Assembly: GCA_021401465.1 (NCBI GenBank)
Contig: JADDMT010000088.1
Span: forward strand, 1-64,000
DNA from: Teratosphaeria epicoccoides
Lineage: Eukaryota > Ascomycota > Dothideomycetes > Mycosphaerellales > Teratosphaeriaceae
DNA: 64,000 nucleotides
Direction of reading: 5' to 3'
Positions 8,989 to 18,322 of the stretch are shown piece by piece. The notes under the pieces were generated by a model. That model worked only from the letters and a program-made list of their open reading frames with translations. It made no database searches and was not told the origin of the DNA. Every line of letters begins with the position of its first letter. The first letter of the stretch is position 1. The position numbers and the translations under genes are program-made.

Positions 8989-10770
8989 CTATAGCTTGGC
9001 GCTCAACTCAGCGATCCGGGTCACCAGTCTGTCGACCTCGACGTCTTCCTTCACGCCCAAGCGCCGACACTGCAACTCCACCGCCCTCGGCTGTCGCACC
9101 CATCCCTGGCCCATCACCACGATGAAAGGATAGCCTACGAGATCCGCATCCTTCAACTTCCAGCCTAAGGCGTGAGCACGGTCGTCGATCGCAACATCCA
9201 AACCACTGCTACTTGTACTAGTCGCACTCAGCATATCATAAACGCTTCTGATGTCGTCGTCTTGCTTCGCCACAGTCGGACCCGGGATGACAGTCACACC
9301 AAAAGGCGCGATCGCTAGCGGCCAGTTCAGGCCTTTGCCATCAGAGAGAAGAGCAGCAACGGCGCCGAGAAGGCGAGAGACGCCAATGCCGTGGCAGCCC
9401 ATCGAGACAGGGACTTGCTTGTTCTCTGCATACGTGACACGAAGGTCCAGGGGCTCCGAGTAGCGAGCACCGAGATGGAAGGTATGGCCGACCTCGACAG
9501 CTTTGTGCAGCTGCAGGTGGCCTGAGCTGCACTGAGGGCAATTGTCGCCGGCACGAGCCTTCGTGAGGAGGACAGGCTTGCTCTCGATTTCAGCCGGGAC
9601 GATGGAGATGTTGATCTTGCCGAGGTCGGACTCTTTGCCTTTCTCCAGCGCGGCTGATCGCATGGCTGCGAGGTCTTGTTCAGCGGCACCCGCGAGGCGA
9701 GGGTCATAGAGAAGGCGGCGCGGCCAGGTGGTCTGATCTGGGTGGTCTTGTGCTTGCATCCATTGTTTGAGCAGCAGGCGTGTACTGGTAGAGTAGCTGG
9801 TGTCGATGTCAGGATAAATTGCTTTCACAGCATGGACGTTGAGCTCTTGGCCGCCAGTGGTAGGATGGACTATTTGAAGCCAGGTTTTGCGGTCTTTGCT
9901 TAGGTAGTCTACGGTGACGAGTTCTTGCTCTGCCGTGGGTGGAGAAGCTTGGGGTCTGCCGATGAAGACTTCCTCGTTGGCGCTGTAGTCGCAGCTTTCG
10001 CATTGGATGATAGTGTCTTCGCCGTTGGGCGAGGCGAGATGATATTCATGGCTAAGCTTGCCACCCATATCACCCGAGTCCGCACTCGCCACTATATATG
10101 GCAACTTCAACTCATCCAGGAAGGCAGAGTATGCTTTCCTCGTCTGCTCGTACGTCTGCCGCGCTTGCTCGTCTGTGACATCGAAAGTGTATAGATCCTT
10201 CATTACGAACTCTCGTCCTCGCAAAAGACCTTGCCGTGGCCGAGCTTCATCTCTATACTTTCGTGTGACCTGATACAGCCGCAACGGCAGATCCTTGTAC
10301 GAGTGTACCGCACTGGCGACGATCGTCGTAATCTCCTCTTCATGCGTTGGTGAGAGGAGATACTTCGTCTCTTTGCGGTCCTGCAGACGGAAGAACTGTG
10401 AAGCTCGCCCTTGCTCTAGACGTCCAGACTTCTGCCAGAGCTTCTCTGAGGACAACGATGAGAGTGAGACTTTGGACGCTCCTAGCCTGGTCATGTATTT
10501 GTCAATCAGGGCCTCGATCTTGTCCTGCACTCTGAGTCCGAGAGGAAGGAGATGGAAGATGCCGGAGTGCGCTTGCCGGAGGAAGCCAGCATCGGTGAGG
10601 AGGTCTCGGGTGCCACCGTCTGCTGTGTTGACTTGGGTAGGCGTCCAGAAGCTGCTGAGTCTGTTGCGGCCATCGTAGTGAACCCTCCGCATCCAGATGG
10701 AGGAGGCGGCCGTGGTGTGAGTCGTCTTGAAAGCCCCAAAGACTCGTTCCAAGCCATGGGGGAGGAGCAT
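8989..10770 (-). CDS. AIM10: Prolyl-tRNA synthetase, mitochondrial (bacterial type)
   Basis: This class II aminoacyl-tRNA synthetase charges tRNA-Pro, here most likely in mitochondria. The N-terminal segment is rich in Arg, Ser and Thr, as in a targeting peptide. Motif 2 is visible as RKYRDEARPRQGLLRGREF, preceded by SPTHEEE; motif 3 is GCHGIGVSRLLGA; a C-terminal anticodon-binding domain ends the protein. The layout matches bacterial-type ProRS and the yeast AIM10 product. The frame is open from 10941, but that ATG lies only 21 bp from the divergent MAK21 start. The internal ATG at 10770 gives 593 aa and a workable 190 bp promoter, so it is preferred. No intron is needed. Upstream codons 10941-10773 may be 5' untranslated. 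Confidence 0.9.
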   Translation of the reverse strand: MLLPHGLERVFGAFKTTHTTAASSIWMRRVHYDGRNRLSSFWTPTQVNTADGGTRDLLTDAGFLRQAHSGIFHLLPLGLRVQDKIEALIDKYMTRLGASKVSLSSLSSEKLWQKSGRLEQGRASQFFRLQDRKETKYLLSPTHEEEITTIVASAVHSYKDLPLRLYQVTRKYRDEARPRQGLLRGREFVMKDLYTFDVTDEQARQTYEQTRKAYSAFLDELKLPYIVASADSGDMGGKLSHEYHLASPNGEDTIIQCESCDYSANEEVFIGRPQASPPTAEQELVTVDYLSKDRKTWLQIVHPTTGGQELNVHAVKAIYPDIDTSYSTSTRLLLKQWMQAQDHPDQTTWPRRLLYDPRLAGAAEQDLAAMRSAALEKGKESDLGKINISIVPAEIESKPVLLTKARAGDNCPQCSSGHLQLHKAVEVGHTFHLGARYSEPLDLRVTYAENKQVPVSMGCHGIGVSRLLGAVAALLSDGKGLNWPLAIAPFGVTVIPGPTVAKQDDDIRSVYDMLSATSTSSSGLDVAIDDRAHALGWKLKDADLVGYPFIVVMGQGWVRQPRAVELQCRRLGVKEDVEVDRLVTRIAELSAKL

Positions 10771-10961
10771 GCGGGCCGCATTGATCTCGGCAGTCCGGTG
10801 ATGTGATCGTGTGCCAATAATGTCACGGTTGATGGCCGCATCCCCTTGACCTATGCGGGGAGAGTGTGCCAGACGCGGGCCGATTCCGCGGTCGAAGCGA
10901 ATCTGTGGAACTGTTCTGCACAAGAAGATGCTTGTAATCACGCACTATTCATTCAATCAAC

Positions 10962-13664
10962 ATGAGCAGGATGGGTGAAAAGCGGAACGACGGTGGTCCC
11001 GGTGGCGATCGTAGTCGGCCACAAAAGAGAGCGAGGCAAGCGGAGGCCAAGGAAGCCAAGGGCCAACTCGTCTTCGAGCCTCGACCAGACTGGCACGCTG
11101 TAGCCCGTCCACTGGTCGAGCAGAAGGAAGTCAAGACGCTACCGCCGCAGCGAACAATCGACGACTTACACAATCGGGCATTCGCGCTCTTGGAAGCTGA
11201 GAATGCAACGTACAATGCCCTCCACCTGTCACGGTCCTCGTCGCATAAATTCTTGTCCACCATCATGTCGAGCGGTACGCTGGAGGATAAGGTGTCCGCC
11301 TTGACACTATTGGTGCAGGAGTCGCCTCTCCACACGATGAAGGCGTTCGAGAATCTGCTGAGTTTGGCAAAGAAGAAGAGCCGCAATCAGGCGCTGATGG
11401 CTGTCGCTGCTCTGAAGGATCTGCTGGGCCAGGGTGTGATGCTGCCCAACAGGAAACTACGCGCGTTCAGCAAGCAGCCGGCGGTCCTCCGTGCGCTGTC
11501 AGGCAAGAGCGCGAAGTGGTCGCAAGGCGATGCTCTTCCTTCTGGCATCGAGAACATACATCTCACGGTTTGGGCATTTGAGGACTGGCTGAAGAAGAAG
11601 TACTTTGAGCTGCTGCAGGTGCTGGAAAGCTGGTGCAATGATGAGATTGAATACTCAAGAAGTCGGGCAGTCACGTACGTCTGGGAGCTGCTGAGGGATA
11701 AGCCGGAGCAGGAGGAAAATTTGCTTAGGCTACTCGTGAACAAGCTGGGAGACACAGACCGAAAGATTGCGTCTAGAGCATCGTATCTGCTGCTGCAGCT
11801 TGAGACCACTCACCCAGCAATGCGGATGGTCGTCACGAACAGCATCGAGGTAGATTGTCTGCTCAAGCCGAATCAAAACCAGCACGCCACGTATTACGCC
11901 ATCATCACGCTCAACCAGACCATTCTGAGTCAGAAAGAGGAAGCGCTTGCAAACAGATTACTGGGCATCTACTTCAGCTTATTCACTCAGCTGCTCAAGC
12001 CCGTGGAGGAAAAGCGGAATTCAACGAAGCCTCAGATGAACTGCAAGCAGCAAGGTGGTGGCGGCAAGGCAGGGAAGATGGCGGCGAAGAAGCGCAAGGC
12101 CGAGGAGCGGAAGGAAGAAGCGGAAGGCCAGCTTCGCGAGAAGATGGTGGCGCAGGTCTTGACTGGCGTCAATCGCGCCTTCCCATTTGCAGACACCAGT
12201 GACCCGACCTTTGAGAAGCAAATGGACACGATCTTCCGCGTAGCCCATTCTGCCAACTTCAATACCGCCATTCAGGCACTCTTGCTGATTCAGCAAATCT
12301 CAGCAACGAAGCATTACGGGGCCGAGCGCTTCTACCGCACGCTATACGAAAGTCTGTTAGATCCACGGTTGGCCACAAGCAGTAAGCAGGTTATGTACCT
12401 CAACCTGCTATACAAGACCTTGAAGAGTGATCTGAATGCCAAGCGGGTGCAAGCATTTGTCAAAAGGCTGCTGCAGGTCATTACGATGCACGAGCCTCCG
12501 TTTGTCTGTGGAGTGCTGTACCTGATTAGCGAGCTGGAGTCAACGTTCCCAGCTCTCCGAGCCATGATCACCGAGCCAGAGGTCGACGAAGAGGACGAAG
12601 AAGAGCATTTCGCCGACGTGCCAGAAGACGGCGAAGAAGCCGTCAACACCATGCATTCAGAACGTCAGTCCGCACGGGACGCCGCTGCAGCTAGACTCAG
12701 GGCTTACGACCCAAGAAAACGTAACCCAGAGCACGCACACGCCGACCGCACTGCCCTTTGGGATCTCCTGCCTTTCCCCAGCCACTTCCATCCCTCCGTG
12801 TCTCTCTTCGCAAACTCCATCATCGCGGCAAGGGAAATGCCGCCTAAGCCCGACCCCACCCACCTCACGATCATGCACTTCCTCGATCGCTTCGTCTATC
12901 GTAACGCCAAGACCAAGCCCGAGAAGGCACATGGCGCCTCCATCATGCAGCCGCTGGCCGGTTCCTCTGGACGCGCAGACATGCTTGTGAAGCCTGGTGG
13001 CGATCCCACCGGCACGAGGGCCGTGCCTGTAAATTCCGAGGCATTTTGGAGAATGAAGGTCGAAGACGTGGCTGCTGATGAGGTTTTCTTCCACTCGTAC
13101 TTCAACCAGGCTGGTAAGGGCAGGATGGTGGACAAGAAGCCGAAGAAGGCCGAGAAGAAGGATGCTATTGACTTTAATGGCGAGGCAAGCGACGAGGATG
13201 AGGAGGATGAGGCCGAAGAGGAGGAGATCTGGGAGGCTCTGTCGAGGTCGCGTCCAGATATTGAAGGGTCCGATGAAGATGACGAGCTTAGCATTGGCGA
13301 ACTTGAAGATGCTTACTCAGATGATGGAGAAGGTAGTGAACCCGGTCTCGATCTAGGTGGCGACGATGCCGAATTTGCGGAAGGCGGCGCTGAGGTTAAG
13401 GATCTGTCAGACGAGTCTACCGACATTGATGGGTTGGACATGAATGAGCTAGAATCCGACGACGATGCATTGTTGGGTAGCGATGACGAGGCTGCAGTTG
13501 ACCCTGAGGAGGACGACGAGGAAGAAGAGATCCAGGTCAGCGAGAAGACGAAGCGGAACAGGGACAAGAGGAATCAGAAGAAGAAGCTCAAGAGCTTGCC
13601 GACTTTTGCCAGTGTGGAGGATTATGCCAAGTTGCTTGCTGATGAGCCGGACGAAGAGTACTGA
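10962..13664 (+). CDS. MAK21: Ribosome biogenesis protein Mak21/Noc1 (CBF/Mak21 family)
   Basis: The 900 aa protein belongs to the CBF/Mak21 family, which assembles and exports pre-60S ribosomal particles in the nucleolus, in yeast together with Noc2. HEAT-like helical repeats fill the N-terminal half. The CBF/Mak21 core lies at about residues 415-700 (for example YLNLLYKTLKSDLNAKRV near 478 and HEPPFVCGVLYLISELE near 515). A Lys/Glu-rich insert lies near 365-385. From about residue 735 the tail is strongly acidic with a basic end (KTKRNRDKRNQKKKLKS), typical of nucleolar proteins. It is single exon. A second Met lies at 10971. The gene is divergent from the prolyl-tRNA synthetase and convergent with TSC10, whose stop lies 24 bp away. 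Confidence 0.93.
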   Translation: MSRMGEKRNDGGPGGDRSRPQKRARQAEAKEAKGQLVFEPRPDWHAVARPLVEQKEVKTLPPQRTIDDLHNRAFALLEAENATYNALHLSRSSSHKFLSTIMSSGTLEDKVSALTLLVQESPLHTMKAFENLLSLAKKKSRNQALMAVAALKDLLGQGVMLPNRKLRAFSKQPAVLRALSGKSAKWSQGDALPSGIENIHLTVWAFEDWLKKKYFELLQVLESWCNDEIEYSRSRAVTYVWELLRDKPEQEENLLRLLVNKLGDTDRKIASRASYLLLQLETTHPAMRMVVTNSIEVDCLLKPNQNQHATYYAIITLNQTILSQKEEALANRLLGIYFSLFTQLLKPVEEKRNSTKPQMNCKQQGGGGKAGKMAAKKRKAEERKEEAEGQLREKMVAQVLTGVNRAFPFADTSDPTFEKQMDTIFRVAHSANFNTAIQALLLIQQISATKHYGAERFYRTLYESLLDPRLATSSKQVMYLNLLYKTLKSDLNAKRVQAFVKRLLQVITMHEPPFVCGVLYLISELESTFPALRAMITEPEVDEEDEEEHFADVPEDGEEAVNTMHSERQSARDAAAARLRAYDPRKRNPEHAHADRTALWDLLPFPSHFHPSVSLFANSIIAAREMPPKPDPTHLTIMHFLDRFVYRNAKTKPEKAHGASIMQPLAGSSGRADMLVKPGGDPTGTRAVPVNSEAFWRMKVEDVAADEVFFHSYFNQAGKGRMVDKKPKKAEKKDAIDFNGEASDEDEEDEAEEEEIWEALSRSRPDIEGSDEDDELSIGELEDAYSDDGEGSEPGLDLGGDDAEFAEGGAEVKDLSDESTDIDGLDMNELESDDDALLGSDDEAAVDPEEDDEEEEIQVSEKTKRNRDKRNQKKKLKSLPTFASVEDYAKLLADEPDEEY

Positions 13665-13687
13665 GAATGCAAGACTCGGTAGACGTC

Positions 13688-14811
13688 TTAGGAACACAGC
13701 TTTACCTCCTCCGTCTTCCCATAATTGAACACCTTCCCTTCCATGTCCGGCCCTATGAACAGCCAAGCAATCGCCACGACCCAGCTGAACACCGTATCGA
13801 TGAACCAATTGTTCCTCGGGCTGCCACCCAGCATTCCAGCTCTCATCGCATGACCCAAAAACTGCGTCGTGATCAGGTAACCACCACCTTCCAGCCCCTT
13901 TACCGCAGCGGCAGCCACCTCATCCTCCGTCTGCGCCGGGTCAGACTCCTCAAGCTGCTTCGTGACTTCATGCTTGAACTCCTGTTCCCGTTCATGCCCG
14001 GGAGATGTGATGGTGCCAGGTGCGATGCAATGAATCTTGACGTCCGCTTGGGGAGCAAAATCTGGGTGGGAGCGTCGGTAGCCATTATAAAGATTGATTT
14101 CAGACCGCAAGGTATCTGCTAGAGAGCGCAAAGCGGCTTTTGCGGGAGCGTAAGGCGCATATCCTGCTACACCTACGAAGGCGACTGAGGAGGAGGTCAT
14201 GATGAAGTGGCGGGATTTGACCTTCTGGAGTGATGCGTTCTTGATGGCGGCGGGTCTAAGCCATGAGCGCAATGTCGCATGCGCGAGATAGGTTGCGGTG
14301 AAGTAATTGACGTCCATCTGCGATCTTAAAGTCTCAATCGGCGTGTCGATAAAGAGCGTGGGCACACTGGAGCCCGCATTCGCCCACACGACGTCTGGAG
14401 GCTGGCCGTGGTTCCAGGCTGTGACTTCTCCTATCACTCTGATGTTCTCCTCTGGGCTCGTTAAGTCTGCAGATATGGCATGAAAGCGCTGCTCTGATGC
14501 ATTCTTAGCGGCAGCCGAGATGTAGTGCAGCGCAGAGTCCAGCTTTGCCTGGTTCCGGGCTACAATGGCTATATTTGCGCCTTTCCGGGCGAGCAACCTG
14601 GCCAGGCCACGACCCATGCCTTGAGAACCGCCCGTTATAACGACCGTCTGGACGACTGTCAGCAGGTACAAATTTGGGGTTCAACGTACGAGCTTACTCT
14701 GCCATCGACCTCGAAGTGCTTCTTGCGAGTGAAAATTCCCATAACGTCTGCTGCCAGGATCGCAAGGAAAATGCCAAGAAGACCTGTCGCCAAAGGGAAT
14801 CCAAGAGCCAT
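13688..14811 (-). CDS. TSC10: 3-ketodihydrosphingosine reductase
   Basis: This short-chain dehydrogenase reduces 3-ketodihydrosphingosine with NADPH, the second step of sphingolipid synthesis, at the ER. Exon 1 (14698-14811) encodes a hydrophobic N-terminal anchor (MALGFPLATGLLGIFLAIL). An intron at 14648-14697 (GTAAGC..CAG) joins AGA to ACG, giving the cofactor motif TVVITGGSQGMG. Exon 2 (13688-14647) carries ANAG, the catalytic Ser region (TSSSVAFVG) and YAPAK (Tyr-x3-Lys). A hydrophobic segment near the C-terminus (WFIDTVFSWVVAIAWLFIG) fits a second membrane contact. The total of 357 aa matches fungal Tsc10. Starting at 14671 would lose the anchor and the exact junction, so the spliced start is preferred. 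Confidence 0.92.
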
Positions 14812-15454
14812 CAAGCAAGACGTGCATACGGCTGTTGAAGAGTGGCCTACGGGTAGGCGGACTGATCACGATGTCATTCGCTGCGCTCGGTTGGACAACC
14901 TCGCTTTCTCGTGATCGTTGCTAATGTGTCAATGTTGTGGTCAACTATCCATATTGTCCCGCCCTCCGTGGTAAATTATGTTCATGGTGGAGTGCATGTA
15001 TAGCCCGAGCCGCGATCCGAGCCTCCCGCGACGCTCGCACGGAGGCACGTTTAGAAGGCACGAAGTGGAGAGGGAGTATACGATCCTTTAGCCTCAGCTC
15101 CCACATCCTTCGAACTAGGGTTTGAGCATGTACTCTTTGACCTTGATGTACAGGGTCGCTCGCGCTGACTGAGGTGTACGTACAAACATTGACTGCTACT
15201 TCCAACTGAAGTGTGTCGCGCAGCTGGGCGGGCTACTCAAACTATCCGTCAACTTGGTGGATGGACCAACCTTCCATTTCGAGCAGTCATTAGTATCATC
15301 CAGTCATCGAGAGTGTCAACAATCAGTCAATCGTGTCAACGAGCAGTCAGTCGAGCCATTAATCGATCAAAGCTTTCATGTTATCAAGCGATTAAGTGAC
15401 TGATATCGCCACTGCACTGAAGAGAGGGATTAGAGAGCAAGGACGAACTTTCAA
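14812..15454. other. Divergent promoter region with GAGCAGTCA-type repeats
   Basis: This separates divergent TSC10 and the zinc-cluster gene. The part at 15281-15390 is made of imperfect copies of GAGCAGTCA, TCAATC and GTGTCAAC (exact GAGCAGTCA at 15281 and 15341). The same words recur in other intergenic regions of the window. No RNA gene is seen. Confidence 0.5.
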
Positions 15455-16543
15455 GTGAAGGCGGCGCAAACTCCAGAGATGGCAAAGGGCGAGCAAGCAG
15501 TCAAAATGAGAGCAGCATGCGAAGAATTCAGAGCGAAGAAGTCGAAGTGCACGGGTGAGCAACCTGCCTGCTCGAGATGCGAGAGGGAAAACATCAGATG
15601 CGTGTATGGGCTGCAAAAGTCCATGGGTAGACCGAAGAAACGGCAGAAAGCTGATGGCCATCCGACTGCTGTGGCGTCCCAACACCGGCAAATTTCTGAA
15701 GCACGGCTTGACAGTTTGGACCTCGACCTAAGTGACAGCGGCATCTACGGAGATCATGCGTATATCGGCGCAAATGATATTCCACGGACGTTGGACCCCA
15801 GCTCAGATTGGCCTACTATGTCATTGGAGGAGACGATGCCCGAACCGACGGTAGATACTACAAACCTCGAGTGCCAGGCTCCAGCTCCTTCATCTTGCGC
15901 CTGCCTCAGTACGATGTACTTGACGCTCAACGACCTCCAAGCCATGGGATCTCCTCTCATTTTCCCGTTCGCTCTGCACCCGCTGCGAGAAGCAATGCGG
16001 ACGGCTTCTCACGTTTTGGTCTGCGCGCGATGTCCTCACAAGTTCATTACTGCGCTGCAAAATACTCAGCTTCTTGGCACTCTCCTGGTTTCAGTCGCTG
16101 AGCGCTTTTCCAAAGTCCTGGAATCCATTAACACAGAGGCATTGAGGGCAGATGCGGCTGGCGAGACGAAGAAGTTTCGACTTTCAGACCTCAATAGCTC
16201 AACGTCCTATCTGCATACCGGCGGCCTCGGATGTGCAGCGGCTTTCCAAATTGATCTATCTCCTACTGAATGGCGTGCCATGACCAAGAAAGTGGTTCTA
16301 GCCGAGATTTATGGTCCCGTCGATGGCAACAGTTGCTGTCCGTACTTTCTGGACCTGACACAAAATATGCGGGACAGGCAGAATAGGTGGCACCAAGCGG
16401 AGACTGCGTTGCCAGAGGACCTTCCCAGAAGTGCTGATGGAGCACTGATGGGTGGCAATGCAATGTCTAGCGATGGTCACGTCTGTTTGAAGATGGTCTT
16501 ATATGCTGAGACGCTCGTCAAGGGCTTTGACTGGTTGTCATGA
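15455..16543 (+). CDS. Zn2Cys6 (AflR-like) transcription factor with a lost zinc-ligand cysteine
   Basis: The 362 aa protein begins with a fungal binuclear zinc-cluster region at residues 22-49. The expected spacing is C-x2-C-x6-C-x6-C-x2-C-x6-C, but the second cysteine is phenylalanine (codon TTC at 15527-15529, residue 25); the other five are in place (KKSKC, PACSRC, ENIRC). A basic linker (GRPKKRQK) follows. The C-terminal half (ACLSTMYLTLNDLQ.. and a helical block with FITALQNTQLLGTLLVSVAERF) resembles the AflR-type regulatory domain of secondary-metabolite regulators. It is single exon, with no metabolite enzymes nearby. Loss of a ligand usually disables DNA binding in this family, so the protein may be non-functional, non-DNA-binding, or the base may be a sequencing error. 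Confidence 0.8.
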   Translation: MKAAQTPEMAKGEQAVKMRAACEEFRAKKSKCTGEQPACSRCERENIRCVYGLQKSMGRPKKRQKADGHPTAVASQHRQISEARLDSLDLDLSDSGIYGDHAYIGANDIPRTLDPSSDWPTMSLEETMPEPTVDTTNLECQAPAPSSCACLSTMYLTLNDLQAMGSPLIFPFALHPLREAMRTASHVLVCARCPHKFITALQNTQLLGTLLVSVAERFSKVLESINTEALRADAAGETKKFRLSDLNSSTSYLHTGGLGCAAAFQIDLSPTEWRAMTKKVVLAEIYGPVDGNSCCPYFLDLTQNMRDRQNRWHQAETALPEDLPRSADGALMGGNAMSSDGHVCLKMVLYAETLVKGFDWLS

Positions 16544-16648
16544 AATCATATATCTGCTGCAGTTGACTGAAAACCAGAACAGCAGGCCCCAACCTAGATG
16601 CTGTGGAACGGCCCAATGCAGCATGCTCGAAAGTTTTCGATTTCTTCT

Positions 16649-17947
16649 TCATGACTTTCGCAACTTGCTGAGAGCAGCCGTGACCCCCTCACTGACAGAG
16701 TCGTCGTTTGCTTTGCGTTTGTGAGAGCCGTCCTGCGCACTGTCTACAGCCTTCGCCGGCGGGATTGGAGCAGACGTCATGGCTTCAGCGAAAGCAGCTT
16801 CACAATCCTCGTCTTGCACAATTTCCATGGGCAGCTCCTGGGTCAGTCCAGTACTTGCGCTTAGGTCTGCATCGCCGACGGCTGATGCTGGTCTACTGAG
16901 GCTCGGCGTGATGCTCATACGCAGGGCGCTAGTGCCTACACCAGAAAGACCTGGACCTGGGCTATCGCTCCCACCGCGTGTAACGTCACGACTCAGCGTG
17001 CCGGCTCTCGAGAGTGGCTGGGTGGAGACAAGCAGACCACTATCGCCGTCTGCAAGGCCACGCTTGGCCGCTCGCTTGATGCGGAACGGCTCTCGCACCG
17101 AAGCACACCACCTCTGAACTTTCTTCTCGCCCCACCCCGCAATCGTGGCAATATCTTCATGTGTCGCGTTGACTGCTGTGCGAATGGTGCCGAACTGTGA
17201 TACCAGTGATACCGCATCCGTCCTGTTGATGCTCCGAGGTGTCGTAACAAAGTCAATGAGTCGATCTGAGTAGGCTGTACTCTGATGCTGTTTAATAGCT
17301 GTTGGTGCAGCATTTTCATACGTCTTGAAAAGCTCCAAGTAACGACCGCCCTCTGCAGCGCTCCAGCAGAGTATCAGAGTGACGTTGTTGATTAAGCTTG
17401 TCTTGCTCAACTCCTTCAGGCTCTCCTCGTGATTCTGAATATCAACCATGGTCAAGATGATCCTGAGATTGTACTTGCCCTGCAAGTTTTTGATGCGGCT
17501 GTAGATGTACTCTGGATGCAGTCGATGGTACTTCAACGACAAGAACAAGGCGCATGTTGTGGCGCCAAGAACGTAGTCTGCTGGAATATCGCCATACTCC
17601 CATGGCATTGATTTGATGTTGTTCAAAACTGGGTTGCCTTTCTGCCTTGGTGATACGATGATGCTGGCTGGACCTGTTCGCTTTGCGAGAGCTTGCCTGC
17701 ATAGCAATGGTTGGCAGGTCAATCAATGGCCCAAATGCGCCGCTTCACATCGCAGTACGTACGGCTTTGGCTGAACGACGCCTTTAGTGGTTTCGTTTCT
17801 CGAGCTTCTGTCAAGGCCGGCCGTCGGCTTAGGTCCGGAAGACGAGGGGACATGATGTGATTGAGCTGTCGAAGTCGCAGTGGCAACCGGGACACCGGAG
17901 TAAGTGAAATTGTCTTCGGTCTCGTCTGCCATCCTGGCCCCTTGCAT
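16649..17947 (-). CDS. RAD10: DNA excision repair protein Rad10/ERCC1
   Basis: Rad10 is the non-catalytic partner of the Rad1 (XPF) structure-specific endonuclease, which cuts 5' of lesions in nucleotide excision repair and in some recombination. Exon 1 (17763-17947) encodes a disordered N-terminus. Intron 17697-17762 (GTACGT..GCAG) joins CC to G to give QPKPQALAKR. Exon 2 (16649-17696) carries the central Rad10 domain (NPVLNNIKSMPWEYGDI.., LSLKYHRLHPEYIY) and tandem helix-hairpin-helix region (SQFGTIRTAVNA.., IAGWGEKKVQRW). The low-complexity C-terminal tail with Ser/Pro and a final basic stretch is longer than in yeast. Total 410 aa. An alternative ATG lies at 17932. Rad10 family members outside Saccharomycotina keep the paired HhH motif, as here. 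Confidence 0.92.
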
Positions 17948-18322
17948 GAAGTGCCTCGCGGAACTTGTTAGAGTTTAATGATCGCGCATCCAGCCTCAGG
18001 TCTGAAGAACATCGAAGGAACGTCGAAGGCAGCGGCTGCTCCCGAAACCCCAGCGTGCATGCAAGTGTGGAACCAAGGAACCGTCGCGCGCCCGCCGCCT
18101 CCGGGTTCGATCGACTCGCACGACCTCACGACTCTGCTGTCGACGAAAGATCCGAGAGTCACAGTCCTGCCCCCGAAAACACATTTGGCGACTCCCGGAC
18201 AGATACGACTGGGCTCCGTGCGCGCTCTCAGTAGCATCGGCAGTGCATGTCCAGCTCGACGTCACCGATGCGGTGAGGTCCTTCACTATCGACCATTCCT
18301 ACTTCTTCTGCCGCATCGCTAC

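Noticed and set aside
12896..13567. Ser-rich minus-strand frames under the MAK21 acidic tail
   Set aside because: Antisense of Asp/Glu codon runs gives Ser/Leu-rich shadows.
15455..17947. Secondary-metabolite cluster around the AflR-like regulator
   Set aside because: Neighbours are RAD10, TSC10 and MED19; no synthase or tailoring enzyme is present.
18100..18118. GGTTCGATC resembling a tRNA B box
   Set aside because: No A box at the right distance and no cloverleaf could be drawn.
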